This document shows, in pieces, positions 47,419-56,318 of a stretch of DNA of 64,000 nucleotides. Position numbers and translations under genes: made by a program. Every line of letters begins with the position of its first letter. Positions within the stretch are counted from its first letter, which is position 1. The DNA comes from Pseudomonas saudimassiliensis (lineage in GTDB: Bacteria > Pseudomonadota > Gammaproteobacteria > Pseudomonadales > Pseudomonadaceae): the NCBI RefSeq assembly GCF_000939975.1, contig NZ_LK391969.1, positions 496,001 to 560,000 on the forward strand, written 5' to 3'. The notes under the pieces are model-generated. The model was not told where the DNA came from and made no database searches. It worked only from the letters and a program-made list of their open reading frames with translations.

Positions 47419-47846
47419 AGATGAATATCAGCCAGGCGGCCAAGGCCACCGGCCTGACGCCGCGCATGATCAGACACTACGAGAGTATCGGCCTGCTCAC
47501 CGGCACGGCGCGTACGGCTGCGGGTTACCGACTGTTCAATGAACAGGACCTGCATACCCTGCGCTTTATCCAGCGCGCCCGCAGCCTGGGGTTTTCCATC
47601 GAACAGATCAGCCAGCTGCTGGCGCTGTGGCAGGACCGTGAGCGCAGCAGCGCGGTAGTCAAGCAACTGGCGCGTCAGCACCTGCAGGAACTGGAAGAGA
47701 AGATCGCCGGCCTGCAGGCCATGCATGACAGCCTGGCGGAACTGGCCAGTTGCTGCCTGGGCGACGAGCGTCCGGATTGCCCTATCCTCGATCGCCTGGC
47801 AGACACGCCCGGTGTCGAGCCAGCGGGTTGTCGACAGTGCGACTGA
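47415..47846 (+). CDS. cueR: CueR copper-responsive MerR regulator
   Basis: A 143-residue MerR-family dimer. The winged helix [20 protein letters not shown] and [20 protein letters not shown] is followed by the dimerisation helix. The C-terminal metal loop [13 protein letters not shown] has two cysteines seven residues apart as in Cu(I)-sensing CueR, and a Cys-rich end, GCRQCD. It probably activates the promoter upstream of copA. Overlaps copA by four bases. Confidence 0.93.
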   Translation: MKMNISQAAKATGLTPRMIRHYESIGLLTGTARTAAGYRLFNEQDLHTLRFIQRARSLGFSIEQISQLLALWQDRERSSAVVKQLARQHLQELEEKIAGLQAMHDSLAELASCCLGDERPDCPILDRLADTPGVEPAGCRQCD

Positions 47847-47954
47847 GGAGTTACGCGGCCCGCCGCTAACAGCCGTGTTGCTACGGGTCCGCTAGCGGAG
47901 CCAGGCGGGCTTTACGGCGCGCTCCATTTCGCCTGGTGCCACCTAGCCCAATCA

Positions 47955-49748
47955 CTAGCCCACGACCTTCGCCTCCCCCGCCCTCTGCAGCAACGACTGC
48001 ACGGTCCGACGCAAACGCGCCGGCAGCACGGGTTTATAGATGAGCACCACATCCGCCGCTTCGGCTTTCTGGGCCAGGTCGTGGCTGGTATCGGCGGTGA
48101 CCAGCACCGCTGGTCCGGTGTAGATATCGGCCTGGCGCAGAGCCTGGATCAGCTCGAGGCCGTTCAGGTCACCCTCCAGATGATAATCGGCGAGCAACAA
48201 GTCAACGTCACCATCACGCCTATCACCGCGCAACAATCGACCGCCCTGCTCATGGCACTCGACCTCGCAGCCCCAGTGGCGCAGCAGGGTTTCCATGGCC
48301 TGGCGGTTGACCACGTCATTTTCCACCAGGAGCACCTGCCCTTCTAGCATGGCAGTGCTCGGCAGCGCCTGGGGCTGCGTCTCTTCCTGCCATTCACCCT
48401 TGGGTACTTCAATCCAGAAGCTGGCGCCCTGCCCCGGCTCGGAATCGACGCCGGAGGGATATTCCAACAGATGCTGCAGCTGACGGCAGATCGACAACCC
48501 CAGCCCAACGCCCTTTTCCAAGGTGCGCGCCGGGTTGCGCAGCTGGGTGAACTCTTCAAAGATCTGCAGCTGCTCATCGCGACTCAGGCCGCAGCCATTG
48601 TCCTCGACGGCGATCCGAACCTGCTCCTCCAGTTCGGTTACCACCACCTGCACCCGGCTGGCTCCAGCGTGCACCAGGGCATTGTTCAGATAGTTGCGCA
48701 CCAGGCGCTCAAGCAGCATGGGGTCGGTGTGCAGGGCGCAATGGGGGGGACAGTCCAGGGCCAGTTCGATACCCCGCTCCCGGGCGCTGACCTCGAACCC
48801 GGCCAGCAACCGTTCCAGCCAGCTACGCAGATTGAAGTGCCGCAGCTGTGGCCGCACCATACCCACCGACAACCGGGAGATATCCAGCAGAGAGGTGAGC
48901 ATGGCCTGCAGCAGGTGGGCCGATTCAGCCAGATGGATGACGCTCTTGCGGGTCTCCGGCTCGTGCACCTTTTCTTCCAGGTGGCGGATGAACAGGGTCA
49001 TGGCATGCAGCGGCTGCCGCAGGTCATGGCTGGCGGTGGCCAGGAAGCGCGTCTTGCTCTGGCTTTCCCGTTCAGCCCGGACCCGCGCGGCCTTCAGCAG
49101 TTGCTCATTGAGATAGGCGCGGCGCAGCATGTGTTCGTAGGCGTAGGCGCCAATGCTGCCCATCAGGGTGAAACAACCGAGGAACAAGCCATTGCCCAAC
49201 ACCAGCTGCCGCGACGAGCCGATCAGCGCCTCACCAATCAGGTAGGTGATCACGATAAACCAGGAACCCAGTACCGAGTTGCGCATCGGCAGGCCCAGCA
49301 GGAAGCTGCCCGACAACAGAATGAGATAGAGCCCATCGTGGGTCACGTTAACCGGCAGTGCCTGGGTCCGGCATACCAGGATAACCATGGTGACCATCAT
49401 CCCGGTGCAGATGTAGCCCAGGGTAGCGGTCTCGAAGGCAGTCCGCGGTGCGACCCGTTCCGGCCGATTTGAATACCAGATACTGAAGCACACCAGCAGC
49501 AAGACCAGAACGCGCACGGGGATGGTCAACTGGTAGATGGACGCCGGCAGGAAGGCGTAGTCCACCCAGATGAACAGCAGCATGAAGCCGATGCTGGACA
49601 CCGCTACCGCCCACACGCGACTGCACATCTTGCGGTGCATATAGGCCTGGAACTCGGTCTCGATCGACGGCGGGAAGCGCAACCGGCCGAGGCGCCGAGT
49701 CTGGGCCAGCAGGCCGGGTTCGTCCAGAGCGGAGGTGGCGTCCAGCAT
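47955..49748 (-). CDS. Hybrid sensor histidine kinase/response regulator
   Basis: 597 residues from ATG 49748 (MLDATSALDEPGLLAQTRRL); the open frame extends further but without a family N-terminus. Five to six membrane helices span about 45-210. Kinase phosphoacceptor box LATASHDLRQPLHAMTLFIR has His241, and the ATPase has VEDNGCGLS and VGLGLSICRQL. The C-terminal receiver domain has Asp521 in LLLADYHLEG. No partner regulator is adjacent, so its output is unknown. Divergent from vgrG. Confidence 0.88.
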   Translation of the reverse strand: MLDATSALDEPGLLAQTRRLGRLRFPPSIETEFQAYMHRKMCSRVWAVAVSSIGFMLLFIWVDYAFLPASIYQLTIPVRVLVLLLVCFSIWYSNRPERVAPRTAFETATLGYICTGMMVTMVILVCRTQALPVNVTHDGLYLILLSGSFLLGLPMRNSVLGSWFIVITYLIGEALIGSSRQLVLGNGLFLGCFTLMGSIGAYAYEHMLRRAYLNEQLLKAARVRAERESQSKTRFLATASHDLRQPLHAMTLFIRHLEEKVHEPETRKSVIHLAESAHLLQAMLTSLLDISRLSVGMVRPQLRHFNLRSWLERLLAGFEVSARERGIELALDCPPHCALHTDPMLLERLVRNYLNNALVHAGASRVQVVVTELEEQVRIAVEDNGCGLSRDEQLQIFEEFTQLRNPARTLEKGVGLGLSICRQLQHLLEYPSGVDSEPGQGASFWIEVPKGEWQEETQPQALPSTAMLEGQVLLVENDVVNRQAMETLLRHWGCEVECHEQGGRLLRGDRRDGDVDLLLADYHLEGDLNGLELIQALRQADIYTGPAVLVTADTSHDLAQKAEAADVVLIYKPVLPARLRRTVQSLLQRAGEAKVVG

Positions 49749-49954
49749 GTTATTAGTGTCCTGTTCATTCAGCACAGTGCCAAGCCTACGCCGTTGTGAA
49801 CAATCGACCAAGCCCACCCGCCGGCGAAACCCCACCGAGCCGCCCAGGCGCCCGGTTTTGCCAACTGACTCACAACCCTGCCTCCTTGTGGCGGCCTTCA
49901 TTTCCCTGCTCTGCTATAACGGCCACTTTGTTTCGTCAGACAAAGGGAAACAGG

Positions 49955-51973
49955 ATGTTCGCCCCGGCCAATACCGCCCACTTCACCCTCGCCCTCCCGG
50001 ACAAGGGCGTGCACGGCCTGATCCACAGCGTCGCCCAGGGCGAATCCGGCAAACGCCTGACCCGCTACCGCATCACCCTGGTCCCGCGCCTGGCCTACCT
50101 GCAGCACGCCACCAACCAGCGCATCTTCCAGCACCGCACCGTACCGCAGATCATCACCGAGGTGCTCAAGGGCCACGGTATCTTTACTGACAGCTTCCGC
50201 TTCCAGCTGCGTGACGAAGGCCGGGAGCGGGTCTATTGCACCCAGTACGATGAAACCGACCTGCACTTCATTCAGCGCCTGTGCGAAGAAGAAGGTATCC
50301 ACTACCACTTCCAGCACAGCCCCGAGGGACATCAACTGGTATTCGGCGAAGACCAGACCGTCTTCCCCAAACTGACCCCCACCCGCTTCAACCAGGGCAG
50401 CGGCATGGTCGCCGACGAGCCGGTCATCAAGCGCTTCAACCTGCGCCTGCAAACCCGCCCCAGTCACCTCAGCCGCCGCGACTACAACTTCGAAAAACCG
50501 CGCCTGCTGATGGAAAGCCAGGCCCACACCGACGCCCTGCCTGTTCTGGAGGACTACGACTACCCCGGCCACTTCATGGACCGCGCCCGCGGCAACCACC
50601 TGGCCACCCGACACCTCGAAGCCCACCGCACCGACTACCGCCTGGCCCAGGGGTACAGTGACCAGCCGATATTGGTGAGCGGATATTTCTTGGCACTGAC
50701 CGAACATCCCCGAGCAGACTGGAATGACCTCTGGTTATTAACCTCCGTCAAACACGAGGGCAAACAGCCACAGGTATTAGAAGAATCGATCACAGACGCC
50801 GACGCTGCAGGGCTGCACACACAAGCCCCCTCTCCCCTTGTGGGACAAGCGCAGCGCAGAACAGCCGAAGGCTGGCCCGAAGGGCGAGCCCCGGAGGGGC
50901 GAGTAATGGGCTGGGGAGAGGGGGAAACCCACAACCTCTTCACCCAAGGCTACCGCAACACCTTCACCGCCACCCCCTGGGACGTCATCCATCGCCCCCA
51001 ACCCAAGCACCCCAAACACTCCATCAACGGCACCCAAACGGCCGTCGTCACCGGCCCAGACAACGAAGAAATCCACTGCGACGAATACGGCCGCGTCAAA
51101 GTCCAATTTCACTGGGACCGCCACGGCCAAGCCAACGACAAAACCAGTTGCTGGCTCAGAGTCGCCAGCAACTGGGCCGGCGACCGCTACGGCGGCATCA
51201 CCATCCCGCGGGTCGGCATGGAAGTCCTGGTCAGCTTCCTCGAAGGTGACCCAGACCAGCCGCTCATCACCGGCTGCCTCTACCACAAGACGCATCAAGT
51301 CCCATATAGCCTGCCGGAACACAAAACCCGCAGCGTCTTCAAAACCCTCAGCAGCCCCGGTGGCGAAGGCTTCAACGAGCTGCGCATCGAAGACAAGGCC
51401 GGTGAAGAACAGATCTTCATCCACGCCCAGCGCGACTGGGACCAGAACATCCAGCACGACCAGCACATTCGCGTGGGCCACGAACGCCACGACCGCGTCG
51501 AAGCCAACAGCTACACCGAGTTCCTGGCCGAGGAGCACCGCACCACCCATGCCGACCGCAAAACTGAGCTCAAGGCCGATGACCACCTGACCATCGCGGG
51601 CAACCAGCACGTCAAGCTAGGTGTCGCCCACCTCCTGGCCGCCGGCCGCGAAATCCACCTGAAGGCCGGCCAGAAAATGGTCATCGAAGCCGGTATGGAA
51701 ATCACCCTCAAAGCTGGCGGCAGTTTTATCAAGATCGACCCCAGCGGTATAACCCTGGTGGGCCCACAGGTGCGAATCAATTCGGGTGGCAGTCCGGGTA
51801 CTGGCTCTGGCAGCGCGCCGATCCTCCCGGGGGCCGTCCGGGCAGCTGATACGGATCTCGCCGGTGAGGTACTGGCCCCGCTGCCCAGAACACTGAACGA
51901 GTCCGGCATTACACCGCTGTGTGGAAAGCAGGCCGGTGGCGCTTGCAGTCGTGGAGATTGCCCATGCCGATAG
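49955..51973 (+). CDS. vgrG: Type VI secretion spike protein VgrG (N-terminally shortened)
   Basis: 672 residues from ATG 49955 (AGGAT ribosome site). Spike-tip trimer that carries T6SS effectors. Recognisable are NQRIFQHRTVPQIITEVLKG, YDETDLHFIQRLCEEEGIHY, the gp5-like VKVQFHWDRHGQANDKTSCW and VLVSFLEGDPDQPLITGCLY, and a beta-helical end with AGMEITLKAGG. The C-terminus has cysteine-rich GGACSRGDCPCR. Compared with the usual start MFAPANxxHF..., about 60 residues of the gp27-like domain seem missing after residue 13. An extra 33-codon repeat lies at 50826-50924. May be impaired, though the frame is intact. Confidence 0.9.
   Translation: MFAPANTAHFTLALPDKGVHGLIHSVAQGESGKRLTRYRITLVPRLAYLQHATNQRIFQHRTVPQIITEVLKGHGIFTDSFRFQLRDEGRERVYCTQYDETDLHFIQRLCEEEGIHYHFQHSPEGHQLVFGEDQTVFPKLTPTRFNQGSGMVADEPVIKRFNLRLQTRPSHLSRRDYNFEKPRLLMESQAHTDALPVLEDYDYPGHFMDRARGNHLATRHLEAHRTDYRLAQGYSDQPILVSGYFLALTEHPRADWNDLWLLTSVKHEGKQPQVLEESITDADAAGLHTQAPSPLVGQAQRRTAEGWPEGRAPEGRVMGWGEGETHNLFTQGYRNTFTATPWDVIHRPQPKHPKHSINGTQTAVVTGPDNEEIHCDEYGRVKVQFHWDRHGQANDKTSCWLRVASNWAGDRYGGITIPRVGMEVLVSFLEGDPDQPLITGCLYHKTHQVPYSLPEHKTRSVFKTLSSPGGEGFNELRIEDKAGEEQIFIHAQRDWDQNIQHDQHIRVGHERHDRVEANSYTEFLAEEHRTTHADRKTELKADDHLTIAGNQHVKLGVAHLLAAGREIHLKAGQKMVIEAGMEITLKAGGSFIKIDPSGITLVGPQVRINSGGSPGTGSGSAPILPGAVRAADTDLAGEVLAPLPRTLNESGITPLCGKQAGGACSRGDCPCR
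50826..50924. repeat. 99-bp structured repeat inserted in frame in vgrG
   Basis: It is bounded by a perfect 12-base inverted repeat, CCCCCTCTCCCC and GGGGAGAGGGGG. Inside are three successive tight hairpins with three-base loops: CAGCC-GAA-GGCTG, GCCC-GAA-GGGC and GCCCC-GGA-GGGGC. Exactly 33 codons, so the vgrG frame stays open. It interrupts a region where VgrG proteins usually run straight into FTQGYRN. Resembles mobile REP-like intergenic repeats. Confidence 0.65.
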
Positions 51974-52860
51974 ACGCCATCGAGTCGCTGCTGCGCCGCC
52001 CCCGCATCCGCCTTGAGGAGCTGCTCTGCCCAGCGGACCAATCCCTGTGCTTCATCATTGACCAAAGCCGCCAACCCGAGGCGCTGCGGCGCCTGTATGG
52101 CCTCGGCCAACCACTGGAGCAGCAGAACCTGTTCCTGGGTACCGAGTTTTCAGCACTGGCTGACAAGGGCCCCATCTGGGTCAGCGCTCCGGAAACAACC
52201 GAACTGCAAGCACTCGCCGCCGAGCTTTGCCTGCAACGCAACGCAGGTATCTGCCTGCTGACAGGCAATGTGCAGCAGGCCATCGCCCATGCGCGCTGGC
52301 TGCTGAAGGCGAACGACGGCTCCGGTGGCCAGAGCCTGCTCAGCTACTACCGCCCCAGTCTCTGGGCGGCTCTGGTCACCGCCGAAACCCCGTCGGCCCA
52401 GTTGATGGGACCATGGACAAGCGTCTTCAGCCCGGCCCCACGGCATTTTGGCGCCGCTGATGGCGACTGGCTCGCCTGGCCTGGTACTGAGGCGCGGCCC
52501 TCCCCGCGCGCTCCCGACGGGCATTTTCATCTGCCGCCTGCGGCCGCTGCACGCAATCGCACCCTCGGATGGCTGTACTGGCTGGATGATGAATATGAAA
52601 CCTTCGGCGCGCCGGCACCTGAGTCGCTGCCGCCCATGATCGACAACCTCGCGGTGCTGGCCCGACATCGCATCCACCAGGCACGCCACCTGCGCACGGT
52701 GGCAGACCTGGTAACCGGTCCGCCGCTAGAGGGTAGACCCGAGGCCATGGCCATATTGGCCAGCGAGCTGCTGGCCCACCAGAAAACGGATCAATTACAA
52801 ACACTGGCAACCCGTGCCCCGCTACGTGAACAGGACCACCGATACCATCATGGAACTTGA
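51964..52860 (+). CDS. DUF4123 type VI effector chaperone/adaptor
   Basis: 298 residues from ATG 51964 (GGAG seven bases upstream), overlapping the vgrG stop by ten bases. DUF4123 (Tec/Tap) proteins load a specific effector onto the VgrG just upstream. Visible family stretches are CFIIDQSRQPEALRRLYGLG near the N-terminus, the LSYYRPSLWAALVTAETPSA region and PRHFGAADGDWLAWPG. The last bases overlap the LysM gene, fixing the order VgrG-adaptor-effector. Confidence 0.88.
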   Translation: MPIDAIESLLRRPRIRLEELLCPADQSLCFIIDQSRQPEALRRLYGLGQPLEQQNLFLGTEFSALADKGPIWVSAPETTELQALAAELCLQRNAGICLLTGNVQQAIAHARWLLKANDGSGGQSLLSYYRPSLWAALVTAETPSAQLMGPWTSVFSPAPRHFGAADGDWLAWPGTEARPSPRAPDGHFHLPPAAAARNRTLGWLYWLDDEYETFGAPAPESLPPMIDNLAVLARHRIHQARHLRTVADLVTGPPLEGRPEAMAILASELLAHQKTDQLQTLATRAPLREQDHRYHHGT

Positions 52861-55800
52861 TAACTACCGCGTCGTTACGGGCGACACCTTAGGCGATATC
52901 GCTCAACTGCACGGCACCACCGTGGCGCAGCTGCTGCAACTCAACCCCTTCATCCGCGACGCGAACTACATCCAGGCCGGCTGGAATCTCAGCGTACCCC
53001 GGCAGGCCGCAGCGCCGGCCGCGGTCGAACCCACGCCACCGAAGGCAGAAGCACCCGCTTCAGAAACAGCACTACTGGAACTCGGCCCCGAGGCGCCCGT
53101 TGCAGACAGTTGCGATGTCACCTTCGATGAGAACGCCCCCGCCTGCGACAGCCGATTTGCCGGGATACTGTACGCCACCCAGGAGCGGCAGTTCTGGCTG
53201 TTGCCCGAGCCGGCACTTGACGCGATCAGCGAAGCGACCTCAACCCTGGCGAACCGGATTTCACCGGACAAGCCCGCCCGCGAGCGCCAGCAGGGGCTAG
53301 ACGAAAGCGGCTTACTGGAATACTTCCTGCAGCCGAAGCTGACCAACTTCCTTAGCGGGGAGGACCTTGAGCGGGCGCTGCACATCGAAGATCAGGTTCC
53401 CGATATCGACAATTGGTACTACTGGTGGTCGCTCAAGGCCCAGGATCTCGAGCTGCCGCGCAACCCCTTTGATCGGCCACATATGCGCCACCCCTTCTCG
53501 GAAGAAAACCGGGAGCATAACCGCCAGGGGGAGGCCCACATCCGCCAGGCTAGATCCCGCCAGGCCGAGATGGAATCGCTGCACCGCGAGCGAGCCGAGC
53601 TACAACAGCTACACGAGGAATGGGCAGCCCTGCAGCAAAAGGCCTTGGCGGTGGCCAGAAGCGAGGGTTATACCTACGAGAACGGTGCTCTGTTCTCACC
53701 GGACGCCCTCGAAGCTCGCAGGCGGGTCCAGCGCTACCTGCAAGAACGCGAGCAGGTGATGCGCAGAGGCTTGAATGGGGACGTCATCGCCGAGATCCTG
53801 GCCAAAGGCAAAGCACTGGAGCAGGAGTCACGCCTCTGTCTGCAGGCCTGTAACGGCCAACTGGGCAAGTTGAACCGGTGGCGGATGTATGATCTGCCCA
53901 AGCTCGCGGTCTATCAGGACTACATCGACTCGATCCTGGAGGTGGCTGATTATGGTCTGGCTGTGCCTGAATATGCCCTGACCCCCAACCCCAGCGAGGG
54001 GCTTGCTGCCGGGGAGCGCGCGTTGCAGGTCTATCTGCAAGCACAGAACCATCAGGCCGCCGTCACCGCACGGCTGCAGAAGAAATACCAGGACTGGGTC
54101 AGAGCCACCGGCACCAATGCCCCAGCACCCGCTGGGCTGGTCGATGCCGAGCAGCGGGAATGGGAGCAACTGCAGGAATTGCTCGACGCCCTGCACAAGC
54201 AAGCCCAGGACAACCTGAAAGCCAGCCCGATCCGCCGCCACCTGCTCTGGGATCCCGAACAGTTCACCCCACGCCCGGTCGAGCGGCTGGTGCGGGGCGA
54301 CTTCCCGCTGCGGGAAGCGAGCCTGCCCGGCGCCGGTAACAAGATTGTCGAGGCGCTCAGCCTGTTTGATCTGAGCAACATCGGCCAGCACCTGAAAGCC
54401 AACGCCAAGGAGGTCGTGGATGACCTGGGCAAAGCGATCCGGCGCATTCCGGTCAATGACAAGGGCAACTTCAGCACGACCACCAGCCTCTTTCAGCAAT
54501 GGCTGGAAAGTCATGGCGCCATCGCCATCGATGACCAGGCGGGTAACTGGTTTGATAAGCACGGCTGGTTCGACGTCGAACAATTCCATAAGCATCTGCA
54601 GGCGCGCTCGATCACCGTAGCCCAGCTGGAGGATGCGGGTGCACGCCAGGCCTGGGGCAAGAACCTGCGCCAGATGCTGTTTCGCGCAGATATACGCGAC
54701 AACATGCGCATCTTCGATCCCAGCCCGTCCGCGCAACTGGTACGCTGCCTCACTCCGCCACAGGACTCACTGCATAACGGCGTGACCATGACCGGCCCGA
54801 CGCTCAGCCTCGCCGGTGGGCTGCAAACCTCGGTCCAGGCCAATATCGGCATCGACCTGGCGCAGGGCGTGGTCGAACTTTTCAGTATCGACCTGCCCTC
54901 CCGCGCTGAGGCCAAGGACCTGATGCTGAGCTACCTGAACCACAGCGGCGAGCAGGTCCAGTTCAGCCTCGGTCGCTACTCGATGCACCTCAGCGCCCTG
55001 GCCTGGGGGTATGCCGGTGCAGCGATGCTGCTGTCTGCCGGTATCAGCCTCGCGCCGAACCACCCCGCCTGGGGCAAGCCTGGCCTGACGGCAGAAGAGC
55101 GGGCCCGACGACGAGGCGCCGCCATGAAGGATCGCATCGACATCCGGAATGGGGCCAATGCAGAGTTCAGCGTGTTTGCCGGCATCCAGGCGGGGGTCTC
55201 CCTGACCGGCGCTCTCAACTGGGCCCCGCCAACGCATATTGCAGCCCTGCGCACCCTCCCCGCCGGCAGACCCGGAGCACACGCCAGCAGCCCGGACAAT
55301 CACTGGCTCAGCCTGGCCAGCCTAAACGCTGGCGTAGCCGCAGCGGTGGGCGTGGGCGCCACCGCCCAGATCAACCTGTCCCTGACCGGCGGCCAACTGG
55401 TCATGACCATGAAAGCCTCGCTGGTGGCAGGTCCCGGCATCAAAGGTGAATACAGCTTCGCGATCAGCTACGCCGGCGTCATCGATCTGATCAACCTCTT
55501 CCGCCGCGAACTGCACCGCAACCACGGCAAACCCCTGGAATGGGTAACCGACGACGCAGCCAGCTTCATGTCCAAACTCATCGCCCTCGGTGCCAACGGT
55601 CTGAACGTACCGATGGTTTACCTGATGGGGGTGGATACCATCATGTCCTTGTATGAAGCGCTGACCGATGGGGCGCGGGGTGGGCCGATTGCCTACGCGA
55701 TAGTTAACTACCCAAATCCTGCCGAGCTGGCCCAGTGGTTTGTCGAAGCAACACCGGCTGCGCTGGGGCCGATGCTGATGACACTGACGGCAGCGCCGCG

Positions 55801-56230
55801 GAGCTTCAGCGTGACGAGCACAACCGTTACGCAAGAAAATCGTGTGCGCCGTGAACAGGAGGAGATATCCCGAACTCAATGCCATGAGCTCCAGCAGCGC
55901 GCTATTGGGCAAATCCTCGAATGGATCACAGCTGCTGCACGAACCTCGGAAATCAACCTTGTACACGCTCAGCACCAATTTGCCCAAGCTTGTTTTTCCA
56001 TGAACCGCTTTGGTGTTCCAGAACCAAACTTATCGCAAACTTATCGAAGCAATAGAATGAAACTGGACCTCTTTATGACCGCAATGCGCGGCTCAATAAT
56101 ACCTGGGGTAAAAAGAGTGCAAGAGCGTTACAACTCTAATATCTCTATACTTCTCGCCAAACATGACTCGATGCATGAATACAACCCAGACGACAATCAT
56201 TTTTGGGCGAGAGGTATAGGCCCATTTTAA
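52850..56230 (+). CDS. LysM-domain putative type VI effector
   Basis: About 1,126 residues from ATG 52850; an upstream in-frame GTG at 52814 is possible. N-terminal LysM (about 6-48: YRVVTGDTLGDIAQLHGTTV, AQLLQLNPFI) is expected to bind peptidoglycan. Then a Pro/Ala linker, a long helical and coiled-coil part (about 215-470), and a glycine/alanine-rich part with hydrophobic stretches (about 640-900; LSALAWGYAGAAMLLSAGIS and LNAGVAAAVGVGATAQINLS). The last ~130 residues are different in composition. No catalytic motif recognised. Role as T6SS cargo is inferred from vgrG-DUF4123 upstream and the Sel1 gene downstream. Confidence 0.8.
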   Translation: MELDNYRVVTGDTLGDIAQLHGTTVAQLLQLNPFIRDANYIQAGWNLSVPRQAAAPAAVEPTPPKAEAPASETALLELGPEAPVADSCDVTFDENAPACDSRFAGILYATQERQFWLLPEPALDAISEATSTLANRISPDKPARERQQGLDESGLLEYFLQPKLTNFLSGEDLERALHIEDQVPDIDNWYYWWSLKAQDLELPRNPFDRPHMRHPFSEENREHNRQGEAHIRQARSRQAEMESLHRERAELQQLHEEWAALQQKALAVARSEGYTYENGALFSPDALEARRRVQRYLQEREQVMRRGLNGDVIAEILAKGKALEQESRLCLQACNGQLGKLNRWRMYDLPKLAVYQDYIDSILEVADYGLAVPEYALTPNPSEGLAAGERALQVYLQAQNHQAAVTARLQKKYQDWVRATGTNAPAPAGLVDAEQREWEQLQELLDALHKQAQDNLKASPIRRHLLWDPEQFTPRPVERLVRGDFPLREASLPGAGNKIVEALSLFDLSNIGQHLKANAKEVVDDLGKAIRRIPVNDKGNFSTTTSLFQQWLESHGAIAIDDQAGNWFDKHGWFDVEQFHKHLQARSITVAQLEDAGARQAWGKNLRQMLFRADIRDNMRIFDPSPSAQLVRCLTPPQDSLHNGVTMTGPTLSLAGGLQTSVQANIGIDLAQGVVELFSIDLPSRAEAKDLMLSYLNHSGEQVQFSLGRYSMHLSALAWGYAGAAMLLSAGISLAPNHPAWGKPGLTAEERARRRGAAMKDRIDIRNGANAEFSVFAGIQAGVSLTGALNWAPPTHIAALRTLPAGRPGAHASSPDNHWLSLASLNAGVAAAVGVGATAQINLSLTGGQLVMTMKASLVAGPGIKGEYSFAISYAGVIDLINLFRRELHRNHGKPLEWVTDDAASFMSKLIALGANGLNVPMVYLMGVDTIMSLYEALTDGARGGPIAYAIVNYPNPAELAQWFVEATPAALGPMLMTLTAAPRSFSVTSTTVTQENRVRREQEEISRTQCHELQQRAIGQILEWITAAARTSEINLVHAQHQFAQACFSMNRFGVPEPNLSQTYRSNRMKLDLFMTAMRGSIIPGVKRVQERYNSNISILLAKHDSMHEYNPDDNHFWARGIGPF

Positions 56231-56318
56231 CCTATAACGCCAACCACGGAACTGACGCAGCTATTAGTTTGATAACTGAGATCTACTTTTAACTGACATG
56301 AGATATGGGGCTCTGAAC

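Noticed and set aside
47847-47954. Gene or RNA in the gap between cueR and the hybrid kinase
   Set aside because: The 108 bases show only short imperfect repeats (GCTAGCGG-like) and no conserved structure or frame.
49796-49954. N-terminal extension of vgrG from an upstream start
   Set aside because: The 53 extra residues are Pro/Arg/Ser-rich and unlike VgrG, and the ATG at 49955 has its own ribosome site and the family start MFAPAN.
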